From positions 2,441,083 to 2,505,082 of the forward strand of contig VWZS01000187.1 in NCBI GenBank assembly GCA_013397075.1: 64,000 nucleotides of DNA, given 5' to 3'. This DNA is from Rhabdornis inornatus (lineage: Eukaryota > Chordata > Aves > Passeriformes > Rhabdornithidae). The position numbers and the translations under genes are program-made. Of this stretch, positions 1 through 13,000 are shown piece after piece. Position 1 is the stretch's first letter. Each line of letters opens with the position of its first letter. The notes under the pieces are model-generated. The model saw only the letters and a program-made list of their open reading frames with translations, was not told where the DNA came from and made no database searches.

Positions 1-928
1 GCTTCATAAATTTCCAGCATCTTGAATGGCAATGGGCCCATTACTATGGAAATCAGTTCATTAATACTTCTTTTGCTTACTCCCTCAATCGCTTTATGAA
101 ATGTACTTGGAGCTGGGAGAGCTTCATGCATATAACTTAAACAGCAGAATGGGTACAGAGTGGGGAGGAGCCTAGTGGGAAGCTGTGATGAGACCACTGC
201 ATGTAGCTGCAGGGACTGGGTTGTAAAGTGATATCTTATAACTCCCTTCATGCACTTGGTCTGCAAAACTTGATCTATTTATTGGTAATCCTTTATCTCA
301 ATCACATATAGTGATATTGTTAAGGATAGATATGTCTTCATAATCTGAATACAGTTTCCCTACATTGCCAGTAATTTGTGGTGTCTGGATGTCAAGCTGC
401 AGCTTTAGAAAGTAGCTAGCTGGGCAGCCTTTTTGCCTCTGAAATAAGAATGTCAATGAACAATTGTTTCTTCATTGCTCTGAATGAATTGCCTTGTGTT
501 TACAAAGGTCAGAAACAAGGAGGACATCATGTTTAGGGCTGGTCTCTATGGTAATTACGCAGCCCTGTCAGAAAGCATTTTATGTGTGAAATGAAGTAGC
601 TTGACTCTTAACTTCAATTGGTACATGTTTTCTGGAAATGTGATGGTTTATTTTTTTCCCCCTTTCTTTTCCTCTATGCCTATCCTCCACCCCCACCTCC
701 TCTGTCTCTCCTTCCTGTGAAACACTTAGGTCTGGAGCCAGAAAACTCAGAAACAGGTATAAACATTGGCTGCTTTTGTTGTTACTTCTGTTGCTTTATT
801 GGAATTATTTCTTCTGTTGCCTGGGGGAAAAAAAAGAAAGGGGGGGGTAAAAGAAGGAAAGAGTCCCTTCCTTTCACTTATCCTGCAACTGAAGGGAATC
901 TGTGATCTGAGTTTTCTTTCCCTCGCAG
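1..928 (+). other. SORBS1 intron upstream of E1 (3' part)
   Basis: AT-rich intron with no exon that I can support. A long pyrimidine tract lies at about 649-715 and a purine run with eight consecutive G at 840-847. A second pyrimidine tract leads to the CAG acceptor at 926-928. Confidence 0.6.
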
Positions 929-1044
929 ATGATTGGAGGTCATCGTCTAACACTGATGCCAATGGGGATGCCCAGCCGTCTTCTCTGGCTGCCAAGGGTT
1001 ACAGGAGTGTGCGTCCGAACCTTTCTTCAGACAGCAAGCCACAG
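929..1044 (+). CDS. SORBS1: SORBS1 exon E1 (116 nt)
   Basis: Acceptor CCCTCGCAG, donor CAG|GTAAGC. Two bases complete a codon begun upstream, then 38 codons include TDANGDAQPSSLAAKGYRSV and PNLSSDSKPQ. This matches the mammalian SORBS1 segment ADANGNAQPSSLAAKGYRSV. It ends in phase 0, so it can join either E2 or E3. Confidence 0.93.
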
Positions 1045-4000
1045 GTAAGCCTTTCTTCTGTCACCCTGAGGGTGATCATCTGGGTTCAAGCACTGGATTC
1101 ATGATCAGAAGTCCTGGGTTGAGTTCCAAACTTGGCTGCAGATGGGTAAGTTGCTGTGCCTCAGCTTTTTCTACCTTTGAACTGGGGGCAACACCGATGT
1201 CAACAAAGTGTTGTGGAGCTCATGTATTCAGGCACACCACTGTGTTTCCTGGGTGGAGGAAGGAGGAGGACAATGCTATTTGCAAGAAAAAAGGTGAAGT
1301 AATAATCTATAATTATTTCATATTTTATGCTGGTTTATTTCCTAGAAACTGCTGCAGGCTAAAATCAGAGTTGCACCCTGTGTTAAAAGTAAGATATTGG
1401 GGAAATGCCTTTCAGTTTTAACCCTGTAACTGATAGAAGCCAACAAGTGAAAGGTTATTTATACCTGAACGTAAATTTTTGAAATCAGTCTGCTAAGAGA
1501 AGTGCAATGTCATCCTTTTTTTTTTTGAGGGGTGCTCAGTCTGCACAGAAGCAGCCTGGAAGCTGGTAAGGAAACCCTTCATTAGAAACTGGATTCTTTT
1601 GTGGAACGGAGTCCCTTTAAAGCCCAGTCCCCTATCAGTGTGACTGCTCCCATCATCAGGGTCCCTTTAGCAATGCTACAGACCAGGTACCCTAAGGGAA
1701 AATGGAAGAAAGAACAGCTCCAATGAAGGTGTGGGAAGGAGCAGAACCCTAAAGAGACACCCATTTCTGCTCAATACTTAGAGCTGTTCTGTGGTCCTTT
1801 CCTGATCTCGTTATGAACAGAGAGAGCGCTGGTGCACATAATACTTAGTACAGAAGTCTCAAAAACTCCTGTTCAAACTGAGTTGAAATGGAAGAAATTC
1901 CAAAAGGAATTAACCTGTTCAGAGGCAGAAGCCCTTTAGAACATCTCTGACCAACCCACTTCTCCACTCCCTTATGCTTTAGGGAAGAGTGGGGAGGGGC
2001 AGAGGGGCAGCATGAGGACAGCAGATTTTGGAACAGCAGCTGTAATTTTCTGAAACTTTTCTACATCTATATCCACGTAACAAGAATAGGTGCTTGCCGC
2101 AACTTGTCATATGTGGATGACTTTTATAGGATGTCTCTTTCCAGATTTGAATGTTGCAAGCTGTTAAGACGTCTTTGTTCTCTGGTTTTGACATTTTTAG
2201 CAGTGGCAGCATTTGCCCATAAAGATATGACAACAGGGTGTTTGTAAAACCTACTTTCACAGTCTCCAAAGGGTTAATTTGAAAAAATTCAGGGAGCTGC
2301 TGTTCACCAGGTGGGTATTTTCTTCTTTCCAGTAGATCATAGTTTTCAGCTACTGGCAAAAAAGCAATAAATAAAATGAAACCTCTGTATTCTTATTTTA
2401 TCTCAAAACAGTTTGGCTTTCAGAAAAAAATCACTGTAGAGTTGCAGTAGATAGGTGATTTGGAGTTAGCAAGCTGTATGCTGCCAAGTACCAAAACCAG
2501 TAAAGCTTTTCTTATTATTTACTAGAAGCAGGATTTCTCTCTTGGTGATCTTGATTCTGGAAGCAAATTCTGATGATCTCATGCCCTCAAGAAACTTTAA
2601 TTATTCTGAAAAGCATTTTCAGGATGGAAAAATCCTAAAGAGAATTAAAGAGCTGGCCTTTAGAATGAAGAAATTCTGACTTTTTACTTAGCCAGCTGTG
2701 GTAGGCTACCGTACTCTCATGATGTCTGCTTTCATTGGCATTGGTGAAACTTGGCAATGTTTGTTTTTCAGCAGTGCACTTAACATGCAGAAGTGGCCTA
2801 GATCTCTGAATTTGACTTTGCAGTTCAAATGTCCCCAGTGCTGGGAAGTGTTTAGTTATGCAAGCATGAGATTGAATTTAGTTAGCCATGATGTTAAATC
2901 TTGACTGAGGCTTTCCCAGGGGCATGGTGGGTGTTGCTGTGCAGGCCTCTTGAAACAATACAGTGCTGAAAATTATTGAGCACAGAGAGGCTCATGTAGG
3001 CAGGGACTTGAGGGCTGGGTTAAGTTTGTGTGCTGCAGTGAGCTGTGCTAAGAAAGAATGTGGGAGATGATGGATGTGAGTGAGTTCTGCACTGGCCTTC
3101 CAGATACTGTATTTGCTTTTTATTCTTGCTGTATTAAAACCTGCTTAACCCAAGTCTAATGATCAAATTCATTCTGAGGATGTAATTTTTTTTCCTTCCT
3201 TTTTCCTTTCATTTGATGCTGCTTCCTTTCTCCTTCCTACCTTCTTGACTCTGCCTGATCAGGCCCTTGCTCCTCCCCGTCCTCCTCTTCCCAAAGAGGA
3301 AAGCTTTGCATGGCGTCCTCGCACTGACACTAAAGCAACCAACCTGTTGCCAGTGCCCATCATGGACTGTGTGTACCTGAATGCACCCAAGCCTTATACA
3401 CAGCGTGCATCACCAAGCACCAGTGCACGCTGTTATTTGTCATCGCCTACCCCCTATGGGGCCATCCCCAGTGGGAAGCAAGGCTTGCCAGCAGGGCGTT
3501 CTCCCTCTTCAGGCCCCAAAGATGAGGTGCATGCTGGGCAGCCACTCTTGGAAAGTCACTCCTCGTCGGGTGCAGCATCCATACAACACAACCCTGACAG
3601 GGCAGATCCCAGTAGTAAGGCTGGAATGAATTCCAGTCATGAGACGAAGGCGGATAAAAAGGTCAGCAAACTATATGTAGCTTGTTTATCTAACAGCACT
3701 TGCTCAGGCGCATCTCAAAATTCCACTGGCACCACACGTGACCCAGCAGCCAGCACCAGTTTGGGTGCTGAGCTCACTCCGGCACCAGCCACCAACATTG
3801 TTTCCTCTGTAACAGACACTGAAAAGTCTCTTCCTGCTGCTCCTCCTCCTCCTATTCCTCCCAGGCCGTACTTTTACATTGTCCTCAGCAAAGACGCAGT
3901 TAGTTATGGTGCAGGCCAGCCCTCCCGGACTCAGTCATCACCTCCGCAAGCTGTGAGGGACAGAGTGCTAGAGCCCCAGAGCACAACTGCCACAGAGGAC

Positions 4001-7000
4001 AGGATGAGAAAAGAGCCTTACCTTACCCAGCAGCGACAGCCACCATACAAGGCAATGGGACGCAGCATGGTACATGTTTTCTCCATAACCTTGTTTTCTT
4101 TCAGCCGAGCGAACAGTTCTTTAGTTCATTACAATGTTTTCCCTTAATGCTTTATTCCCCTCCTACCTTAATTTCTCAGCACTTGTTGTGCCACCCTGAG
4201 TCTTGTGGTCTTTTACTTGATAATATTTAACACCCCATATGTGTCCCCTCAGTGTTGATCTGTGTGTTTGTGTGTGTGTGTGGTGTTTGTAGGGAGTTGG
4301 GTTGGGCTGGTGAGGCTCTTTCTATTTTAGGGAGATGTAAAAGAAGCAAACTCTATAATATATAATGGTTAGAGCTTCTCAAGTGATGGTGAATGCTGAG
4401 CTATTCTTTGGTTTGATTTAGCTTCACTACACAGAACTGGAGAAGAGGGGTGGTGAGGGGGAATAATGATTTTTGTGGAAAAAGTATTGCATTCATAGAG
4501 GCCGGGGCTGCAAGCCTGAAGAAGTATGTTTCCTTAAGGAAAGAAGATCTGCTGGGGCTTTGTATCATTTTGGGTACATTCCTTGCATGACACGATATGG
4601 CTGCATTAGACTAAAGTAACAATCTCCCCCAATGCATAACAACACCTTGTTTCCTACAGGATGCCACTGCCACCACCTCAGCTCAGCCTGGAGTTATAGT
4701 AGTCCCCCTCCTCCAGGTTAATCCAGACAGACAACAAGAAGGCAGTTCCAGCACTCCACCACCACCTCTGGTTCCTTTCGGGCAAGGCTCCGTATTCCCT
4801 GAGATTGTTTCTCCTGGCTCACCCTTGACTTTTCCAACTCTAGACGATTTCATTCCCCCACATCTCCAGAGGGGCTCCCACCATAACCAAGCACCCTCCA
4901 CATCTGGCACATTACCCTCTGTTTACCCGAAACTGCCATTCTTCTCATCACCACCTTCACTTGTCCCTCCAGTCACGGGGGCTTTGCACAGGGGCTTGAA
5001 GCCTGAAATCACTGGAGTCATCTCACATAAAGTAAGCTTGCCAAGTACCCTCCTCACCCTTTTCCTAAATTTGTATTCCTGGATTAAAATTACGTTCTCC
5101 TTGCAATACTAAACTTGAGGGAGGAGTGATGACTCACTCCCTGCCAGCAGCATGACAACTGAAACCTTGTTTGCGTCCTGTGCTAGTGCATGCAGTTTGC
5201 CTGCCTTGTGCAGCTTTCAACTTTCTTTTGACTTCTCACAGCATTTGACTGTCTCCCTTTGTGCCCATTCTGCTGAATGATGTACACCTTAAGAGTCTTC
5301 ACAGGATTTACTCAGAATAATGAATCCTGCACAAACTCAATAGCTGCAACTAACTGATCTTTTCAGGCTCTTTTTATAGCATCCTTAATTGTGTTTGAAT
5401 AACATTTAAAGCAGCAACAGCAGGCCAGTTAAAGGTTAAGGCTGGCTTTCTGTTCCACTTGGAGCCACAAGACCATATGGTCTCCACACAAATCCCTGAT
5501 AAAATCAGTGTAAGATTGCTGCCAGTATCCAATGACCTACAAGTTATCAGTTACTGTGCTAAGAGTCCTCCAAGCATGGAGGTGCTATGTGATAGGTTAA
5601 GCAGAGAGAGTCTCTTCATTTTGGAATTGCTTGTCTTTGAAAAATTTGAATAATTCAGTCCACAAGATTTTGAACTTGGAATTTACTGTGTTCCTCTTGA
5701 GTTTTTTTTCTTCTTGAGTTAGATTTTATTTCTCTTTAAACTCATCAACTATTTTTAAAAGTCCTCAAGGACAAGGAGGAAAAGTAGCTCTCAGTTAAAG
5801 TTGCAGGGGAAGCAAAAAGTACCCTACACTCCTTGTGCTGAAAGTCTTAGGGCCACCTTTTCTTTTTTATGCTTGCTTGTGAGGACAAGAAGTTCAGCAG
5901 AAACTGCATTCTCTCATGATGATGCTTGCTCTGTCCTTTGGCTCTGTGGGGATCTAGCAAACAGGCATGTGGGTTGGGGGAAAGAAAAAAACAACCAAGG
6001 ATGATATTTTCAAAAGTTCTCAGCATTGGCCTTTCTACTTTTATTAAAATTGGTTGTTTTTTTATTGCAGAGAGCAATGAATGAAAGTTTGGATTTGGTG
6101 TTTTGGTTTTACTTTGTTTTTTGTTTGTTTGGTGTTGTTTGTTTCTGTTTTGGAGGGGTTTTTTGTGTTGTTTTGAGTTTTTTTAGTGGAGTCTATCTGC
6201 AGATTCCAGAAAAAAAATCAGGAGGCATCCAAGTCATAGAGGAGCAGTGGAAGTTTTGCTGTACCTGACTTTCTTGAGATGAGAGTTGAAACATTTTTGG
6301 ACATGCTCACTTCAAGCATGTAGTCACCAAGCTGTTTTCCACAATGATTTAAATGGTCTTTGTTCACCCTCTTTGGTGACTTCACTGGGGCTGCTGAGCC
6401 TATCCTGATCCAGCATCCCTCTTCTTTGAGGGATTCTTATTTATATTTGAGTTATCAAAGTGAAGCTCAAAGCCAATTCTCGCACTTTTCCCTGAGTCTT
6501 CCTCCTTTTTACTAATTGCATTGTTTGAAATATTATTGCAGTCAGCAAAATGGGGCTGGTCTCTCTCTAGGGGACATCTTCTGTTCCTAAAGACCATTGA
6601 TTCTCTTCTGTCCCCATGAAATGTCTATGGCTTGACCAGCTGCTGCTTGAAGCAAGTTCACCTTCATCCAACAGAACAAGGTTGTTCTTCCCCATTTCCC
6701 CTGCAGATTGGAGAGGCTGTAGGTGCTTGTTCTGAGTATGGCCAATTGTCACTATGATTTATCTCTGAGCTCTGGTGCCAGGCCTCGCTTTGGCCCCTGT
6801 TCAGTCCCCTGCCTGATGCTGTACAGTCCTTTTGTCTGATGCTGGTGTGTAGGAAGGGCACTGAGTTGCAGTTGCTCTTAGCCAGAAAAGCTGGAAGTAG
6901 GAATTTTTCTGGAGCAATATTCTGGGCATATTCAGGTTTTTTTTTTAATAATAATGAAAATACCCTTGAATGCTCAGCTGATTTTACAGATCAGTGGCTT

Positions 7001-10000
7001 GCAGCATTTGAGTCTGACAGTGGAGCAGCAGGAGTGCAGGAATTTGGTTTGCTGTCCCATATTCTCTTTGTTTGGATGCTCAGTCCCCATTAAGGGTAAT
7101 TGTGCATCTAAATTCCTTCAGAAGCTTTGAAGAATCTCAGTCCAAACTGATGCACGCACAGTCTTTAGTCATCATCCCTTCTTTATCTTAGCCACCTTAC
7201 CACCACCAGAAGTCCAATATCCATGGACTGAGCTAGGTTTCAAAGTCTCCCTGCTGACACAGCCTGTATTTCTACAGAGCAGCCAGAACTGTGGTGATAT
7301 CAGACTTGGGTTTGAAATAAGCAAATAATGGAGCTGGATGCTTTAGGAGAGCAAGAGCAGCTTGCTACCTGTGCTCCAGCAGCAAAGCCATCTTCCTTAT
7401 TAGAGTCCTACTTGTTACCCTCTGTCAGTTTTGGGGCCTTTTTATGTCATTACTTTAATCAGGTAGGTATCACATTATCCCCTGAGTGACAGTGCCAACT
7501 TAATTCCTTAGACTTTTCTTACCAAACCAGCTGCAGTAATACTGTTTCACTCCAGAATTGCATGAGTTTTGCATGTCTGGCTTGCTATGAAAGGAATACT
7601 CTTGGAACAGATGTTTGTGTGTGGATGTATCAGAGGAAAGATGTCTGCATCTTTCCCCTCTCCCCCAACCAGATTTGCTCATTTCTGACACCTTGTGTTT
7701 GTTCCAAAGTGTCTGCTAGATGAACTTAGTGCCCTCTTTTGGAGTTGGAGTTATGAAACCCAACACCAAATAATTATAGTACTGCCTTAGCAAACTAATT
7801 TCATTAACAATGAGCAGGGTATATACAAGGAGCAGGGTAATACTTGTGCTTATGCCTTTTTTACTAAAATTTTCTGTGATTATGCTTCTCATTCAACCTA
7901 AAATGTTGGGTTTTTTTCCAGTTTTTCCCAAGGTAGCACCCATCTGCATGCTGCTAATGATGTGTTGCTCTTCTTTTCAGGACCCAGGTCCTGTGCTAAA
8001 TGAAGTGCCCCAGCCTGGCACTGACTATCCAACCTCCATCACTTCCATCAGCAAGTCTGCCTCTGCCTATCCTTCTACTACAATCGTCAATCCCACTATT
8101 GTCCTCTTGCAGCACAATCGAGGTAAGGAGACTTGCATGTAGAGAATTTTGGCTCAAAATGAATAAACTGTTATGCTACAAGGAACTGGAAAATGTGTGT
8201 GCTGTTGGTAATTAGGTCCAGATTACTAAAAACTAACAAAGTTCCTCAAAAAAAGTCTTAATGACTGGAACATGCAACAGGCAAGTGAGAGTGATGAGTT
8301 TTTTCTAATTAAAACCTGTGAATCAGAAGCTCTTTGAGGCTGGGGAGAGGCTTTTAACTGGGTTGTAGACATATGGATAAGTTATTGCAAGATAACAGCT
8401 GTCAGGTGTCTTGTCATGGTGGAAAATGTTGTATGCTCCCATATATCTGTCTGTAGGAGCAAGGTAGCTTGAAAAGGTGATCTGCTACTTCTCAGCTACT
8501 GCAGTGTGAAAGCAACTGTATTTTCTATTACTGTGGGAGAGATTTGACTGCTGAATTTGTAGAATTTGCCCAACAGTAAATAATCTACTTTCCCACAAGT
8601 TTGATCTTGGCAATTTTTTCCTCTATCAGTAACTGGATCAGCTCAAACTCATATTGCAGTAATCACTGAGCTCTGGATTTACAAATGAGCAAAACAGCCT
8701 TGTTTGAGAACTCCCAGGAATCAAAGCTTTCTCACACAACCTGAATGGATAGTTGTATCTCTCTGCCTCTGGATTTGGAGGGAAACTTTGCTTCTCCTTT
8801 TTAGTTCTCCTGATGGCTGGCATTACCACAGCTTCCCAATTCATTGTGCATTGCTAAAGACTGTAGCTTGTAACAGGCCAGAGAGATGCAGTCCAGTTTG
8901 CCTTGATTTCTAGTGGACTTGGGAAACTTCAGGAATCTAGCCACTTGCTGTGGCTTACCTTTTCAAAGGGAAAAAAAAAATCAGAACAGGGGGTCAAGAC
9001 CTGCACTCTCATACTGTAGCCGTTTTAATTACAGCATTGATGTGCTCCTTTGCAGTACCTCATGAGATTTTTATCAGTGCCTTTTAAAAGCAGGTTTCAG
9101 TCTTTGATCTTGAAGATAGTATTCTTAGTTTAGCCCAGCAGATTAAAGGGGTAATGAGTGGATTATCTCCTTTTTGCTAGCGTCTGAAACAGCTTTGCTT
9201 ATGTGCTTCTGAATGAGGATGTCTGAATTCCTCAGCTGCTTGAAGAGGAGAAAATCTGATTTGAGGCAGCCTTTTTAAATCTCAAAGCTTTTTGTTGAAT
9301 TTCTTGAGGTGCGATATGCTTTTGGTCTTTTTTTTTTTCATCAAATTTGGAGTATTTTAACAAGGATATTTTCCCTCTGTAGACTTGAAGAGCATGAGAG
9401 ACAAAGTTGTATCATGTAATGATACATGCACACTGGCTCTGAGAGAACTGATGTGGAATTATTCTGTTTACTGATTACCTTCATGGCAAACAGTTTGTCC
9501 TGTCTGAATATTGCTTTTGACCATTAGAACACATGATACTTTACCCTGATAGATTGAAGAGCCTTCTCTTACCATGTTTTTTCCTGTGATACAGATCATG
9601 GCCAAATATGCCATTTGATCATGTCTGTGAAGTACATAATTCTAATCCCTGTTTTTCAGTATATATTAGTCCAACTTGTAATTTGCATATATCACTTTGG
9701 TTTGACAAGGCATCATAGTCACAAGTATGTATTGATTGACACTGTATGTGTCAGACTATGTATTTATTAGAAGATCTCATATAAATAATTTTTATGGCAT
9801 TATTGCTGACTTGACAGACAGATGTCCCAGCCATCAGACTAATCTTTTTCAAAGGTTGTCACAACATTTGCTTTCTTCCTTGTCCTGTGGAGTTTCCTTG
9901 GAGTCTTGGAGTGTTCCAAGACATACTGAGGATGAATGGTCCAATCTCCAGAGCTGCTCCCTTTAGAGCAGAAAACTGCTCTAAAACTCTTACCATGGTT

Positions 10001-13000
10001 TGTATGAACATGCTCATTTTTATCTGACCTCAGTTGTTGTCCTTCAGCATAGTCCTTAGTTACTGTTGCAGTGGAAAGTATTTCTCCATCAGGCAAAGTA
10101 AGACATCATGCATTATTTTCTGCTTTTTTTTTCAAATGCAGAATGGAAATACTAATCAGATGTGTCATCTTTCCTGCCCTTTTATTACTATTGTGCCTAT
10201 TTTGTAAAAGAACAACATCATTGCTAGTTTCTGTGTATTCTTCTTATGCTTCAAACCTATTTTTGAGTCTGAAGTATTCTGTTAATGCTTTTATTCCACT
10301 GTAATTTTCTTTCATTTCCCAGTATATGTTGCCTTCTTGTAGGTGCACATTTCCCATCTTTTTTGTGTTGAGGGTTTCCTGCAGTTCTTATGCTTCCATT
10401 CCTAAATCTAGGATTTATCCCAGCATAGCATTAAGATTTCTTTCTGCTAATTTAGTATTTTTAAATGATCCTCAGATCTTAGTTATCTATTGAATTTATG
10501 TCCTGGCTGACATGATTCATATTTGGTTTCATCTTTATGAACCTTACCTGTTCAAAACTTGGCTGCTCTCATGGCATATATCAAATTGTTACTAGGTTAA
10601 GTTCCACCTTCCCCTGAATGGCCAATTATGTTTTGGGGTGAAATCAATTCCTTCGTGTCAAGATGATGTTTAGTAAAAATTCCTTTTGTGTGCTCTGAAA
10701 TACCCTGTAAATTAGAAATTTCAAGGTCATTTTAATGCAGGAAGTCTGAGGTCTCCAGCAGTTTAGTCTTCCAGATGGATAATGGAACTTCCTTTGTCCT
10801 CAGTGGATTATTGATTGCTTTTTAAGGAGTTAGATCTCTTATTCTCTGAAGTGACTGTTGTACCAGACATCACCTACTTCTTGCTATTACTTCTCACTTT
10901 TTTGTACTTTCTTTGCTAGTTGATTAAACTGCTTGTAAGACCCTTTGATTTGGAGCCATCAGAGACTTAGGTCGTGGCATTTGAAACACAGGAAGCACAC
11001 TATATCCTTTCTTGTTTGTGTGATCTCAGTAAGTTAGGATAAAAGATCTCAAAATTTTTCTCCTGGATTTCAGTAATATCAATTGGATAAAATTCATACT
11101 TATAAACAAGTAATTTCAGATCCTCTTGTTTATTTCTAGCAAATTTTCTTTTCAACATCTTTATTTTGCACCAAACATGTTCTCAAATACTTATTTCCTC
11201 TTCCCCTATTTTTTTACTGGTTTCAAGTCTTAGTCTCCTCCAGTGCTGCCTCCTCTGGGACCCTCTGAGAACATTTATAGTAATTCCTTCTCTGTTGCCA
11301 GCAGTTTTATGCCTCTGCTTGACCCTTTGTCTGAGGAGCCTGCAAGTTTTTGGCCTTTGCTTACAGTCCCAGAGCACAAGATCAAGAGTGAAAGCCTCAG
11401 TTAGCTGGTGTGTGTCTGGGGCTACAGTCTGGCTCTGGTCAGGCAGGAGAGTGAAATAGCGGACACCTCTTCCTCCTCCTGCTTCTATCCATCAGCTGCT
11501 CCCTTTCCTACACAGAGATACAAAGGAAAAGGAAATCTCCCCTTCGTGTAAAATGTCCATTTGAGTTTTTTAATGAAAAGTCTATTAATTCATGATATTC
11601 TCTCCTCTGTGGAAAAGAGATAGGAAAAACTCTCAAGCATTGGCTTCTTAAACTACATGTCCTTGTCAGAAGAGCTCAGTGATTTAATGGAGTTCTCCTC
11701 CTTGGTGACACCACTGTCACTTACATTTTTCCTCCCATGTTCCAGAGATGGGCATTGTTGCATTTCTCACTTGCATTTCTCACAGCAGCCTATTCCTGGT
11801 GGCCTGCTTACCTCAGTGAACCCTGCAGGTGGTTCCCATCTATTCTTCTGGCTCAGAGTGGAGACCCTTCCTTTTACCCAGTGCATGTAGGGTTTTTTCC
11901 CTTTGTTGACAGCTATCGTGTGAACATTGTGTCCAGGAGCAGCTTGTCACAAGTGGTCAGCAGAGCAGAGGGCTGGGGCTAAAGATCAAAGTTCAGAGGT
12001 ATTGATGGGGGAACTACTCCGAGGAGAAATACCATCTCCCTTGCTGAGATGATCCACTTAGCACAAATACCTAGTGAAGGTGGGTTCCTCTAGAAAACAG
12101 CACACACCTGGAGGTTTGTTACTAAGGCAGACTTGCTTGGCAAGTGTTCTATGCCACCCCAAAGTGCAGTTATTTCCTGTGCAGGCATTGCATGGCATGG
12201 TTTATCATAAATTTATAACAGTTGTGTTTAATATATTAAAGTTTTTTAATCTTGTCTCTAACAATAAGACCTTTCAAAAGTGTTTGTGCTTTTTATGTCA
12301 ATAAAATATTTTATTTTTTTCAAATGGCTTTCATGCTTTAAAGAAAAGAATTAATTGCTAGGGAATAAAAATAAGCAGAGAACAGAGTGTTAAGCATTCT
12401 TGGTTTATTCCCAGCTGTGATTTGGGTAAGTAATTTGGACATCCTTTTAGAAAGCACTAACTTTAGGGTGGTCAAACCTGCTGAGAGATACCACAAATAC
12501 TCCAGTCTGGGAACTCATTAATGAAAAGCCTCTAACCAAGGGGACTGTTTCAAGAATCCAAGCCTTCAAGCTGTGTCTGTGCACAAATCATTGAATCTGT
12601 GGCTCAGTAATATGTGATGAGACTCAGCAAGCACCAACAATGACTTTTTCCTATATCCTTTTGAAATGCTACAGCAGTATTATTTCAAAATATACTTCAT
12701 GATAATGGTAACAGAGTTAGTTACCAAGTTACGTGGCTCTGTGAATTTTTACTGGTTTTCAAATGTGTTGGTCACTGCATCATGAGATTTGTTATCCCAC
12801 AAGGCTGCTATGTGAAGAAGGGACTGTGGGCTGTCACTTTGGCAGGATATTTGAAAACAGATTCTCTCCAGCAGCTGCTATCATTCTACAGTGTATTTCT
12901 TGCCTGTCAGAAATGCAGCACCAGAGCACTTGCTGTTTATGTCTCACACGTTTGTTCTGTATTTCTTTTTGTTTTGTTTCTTCCTTTATCACAGAACAGC

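Noticed and set aside
12300..12305. AATAAA in the E4-E5 intron as an intronic poly(A) site
   Set aside because: AT-rich context makes chance likely; no terminal exon found upstream.
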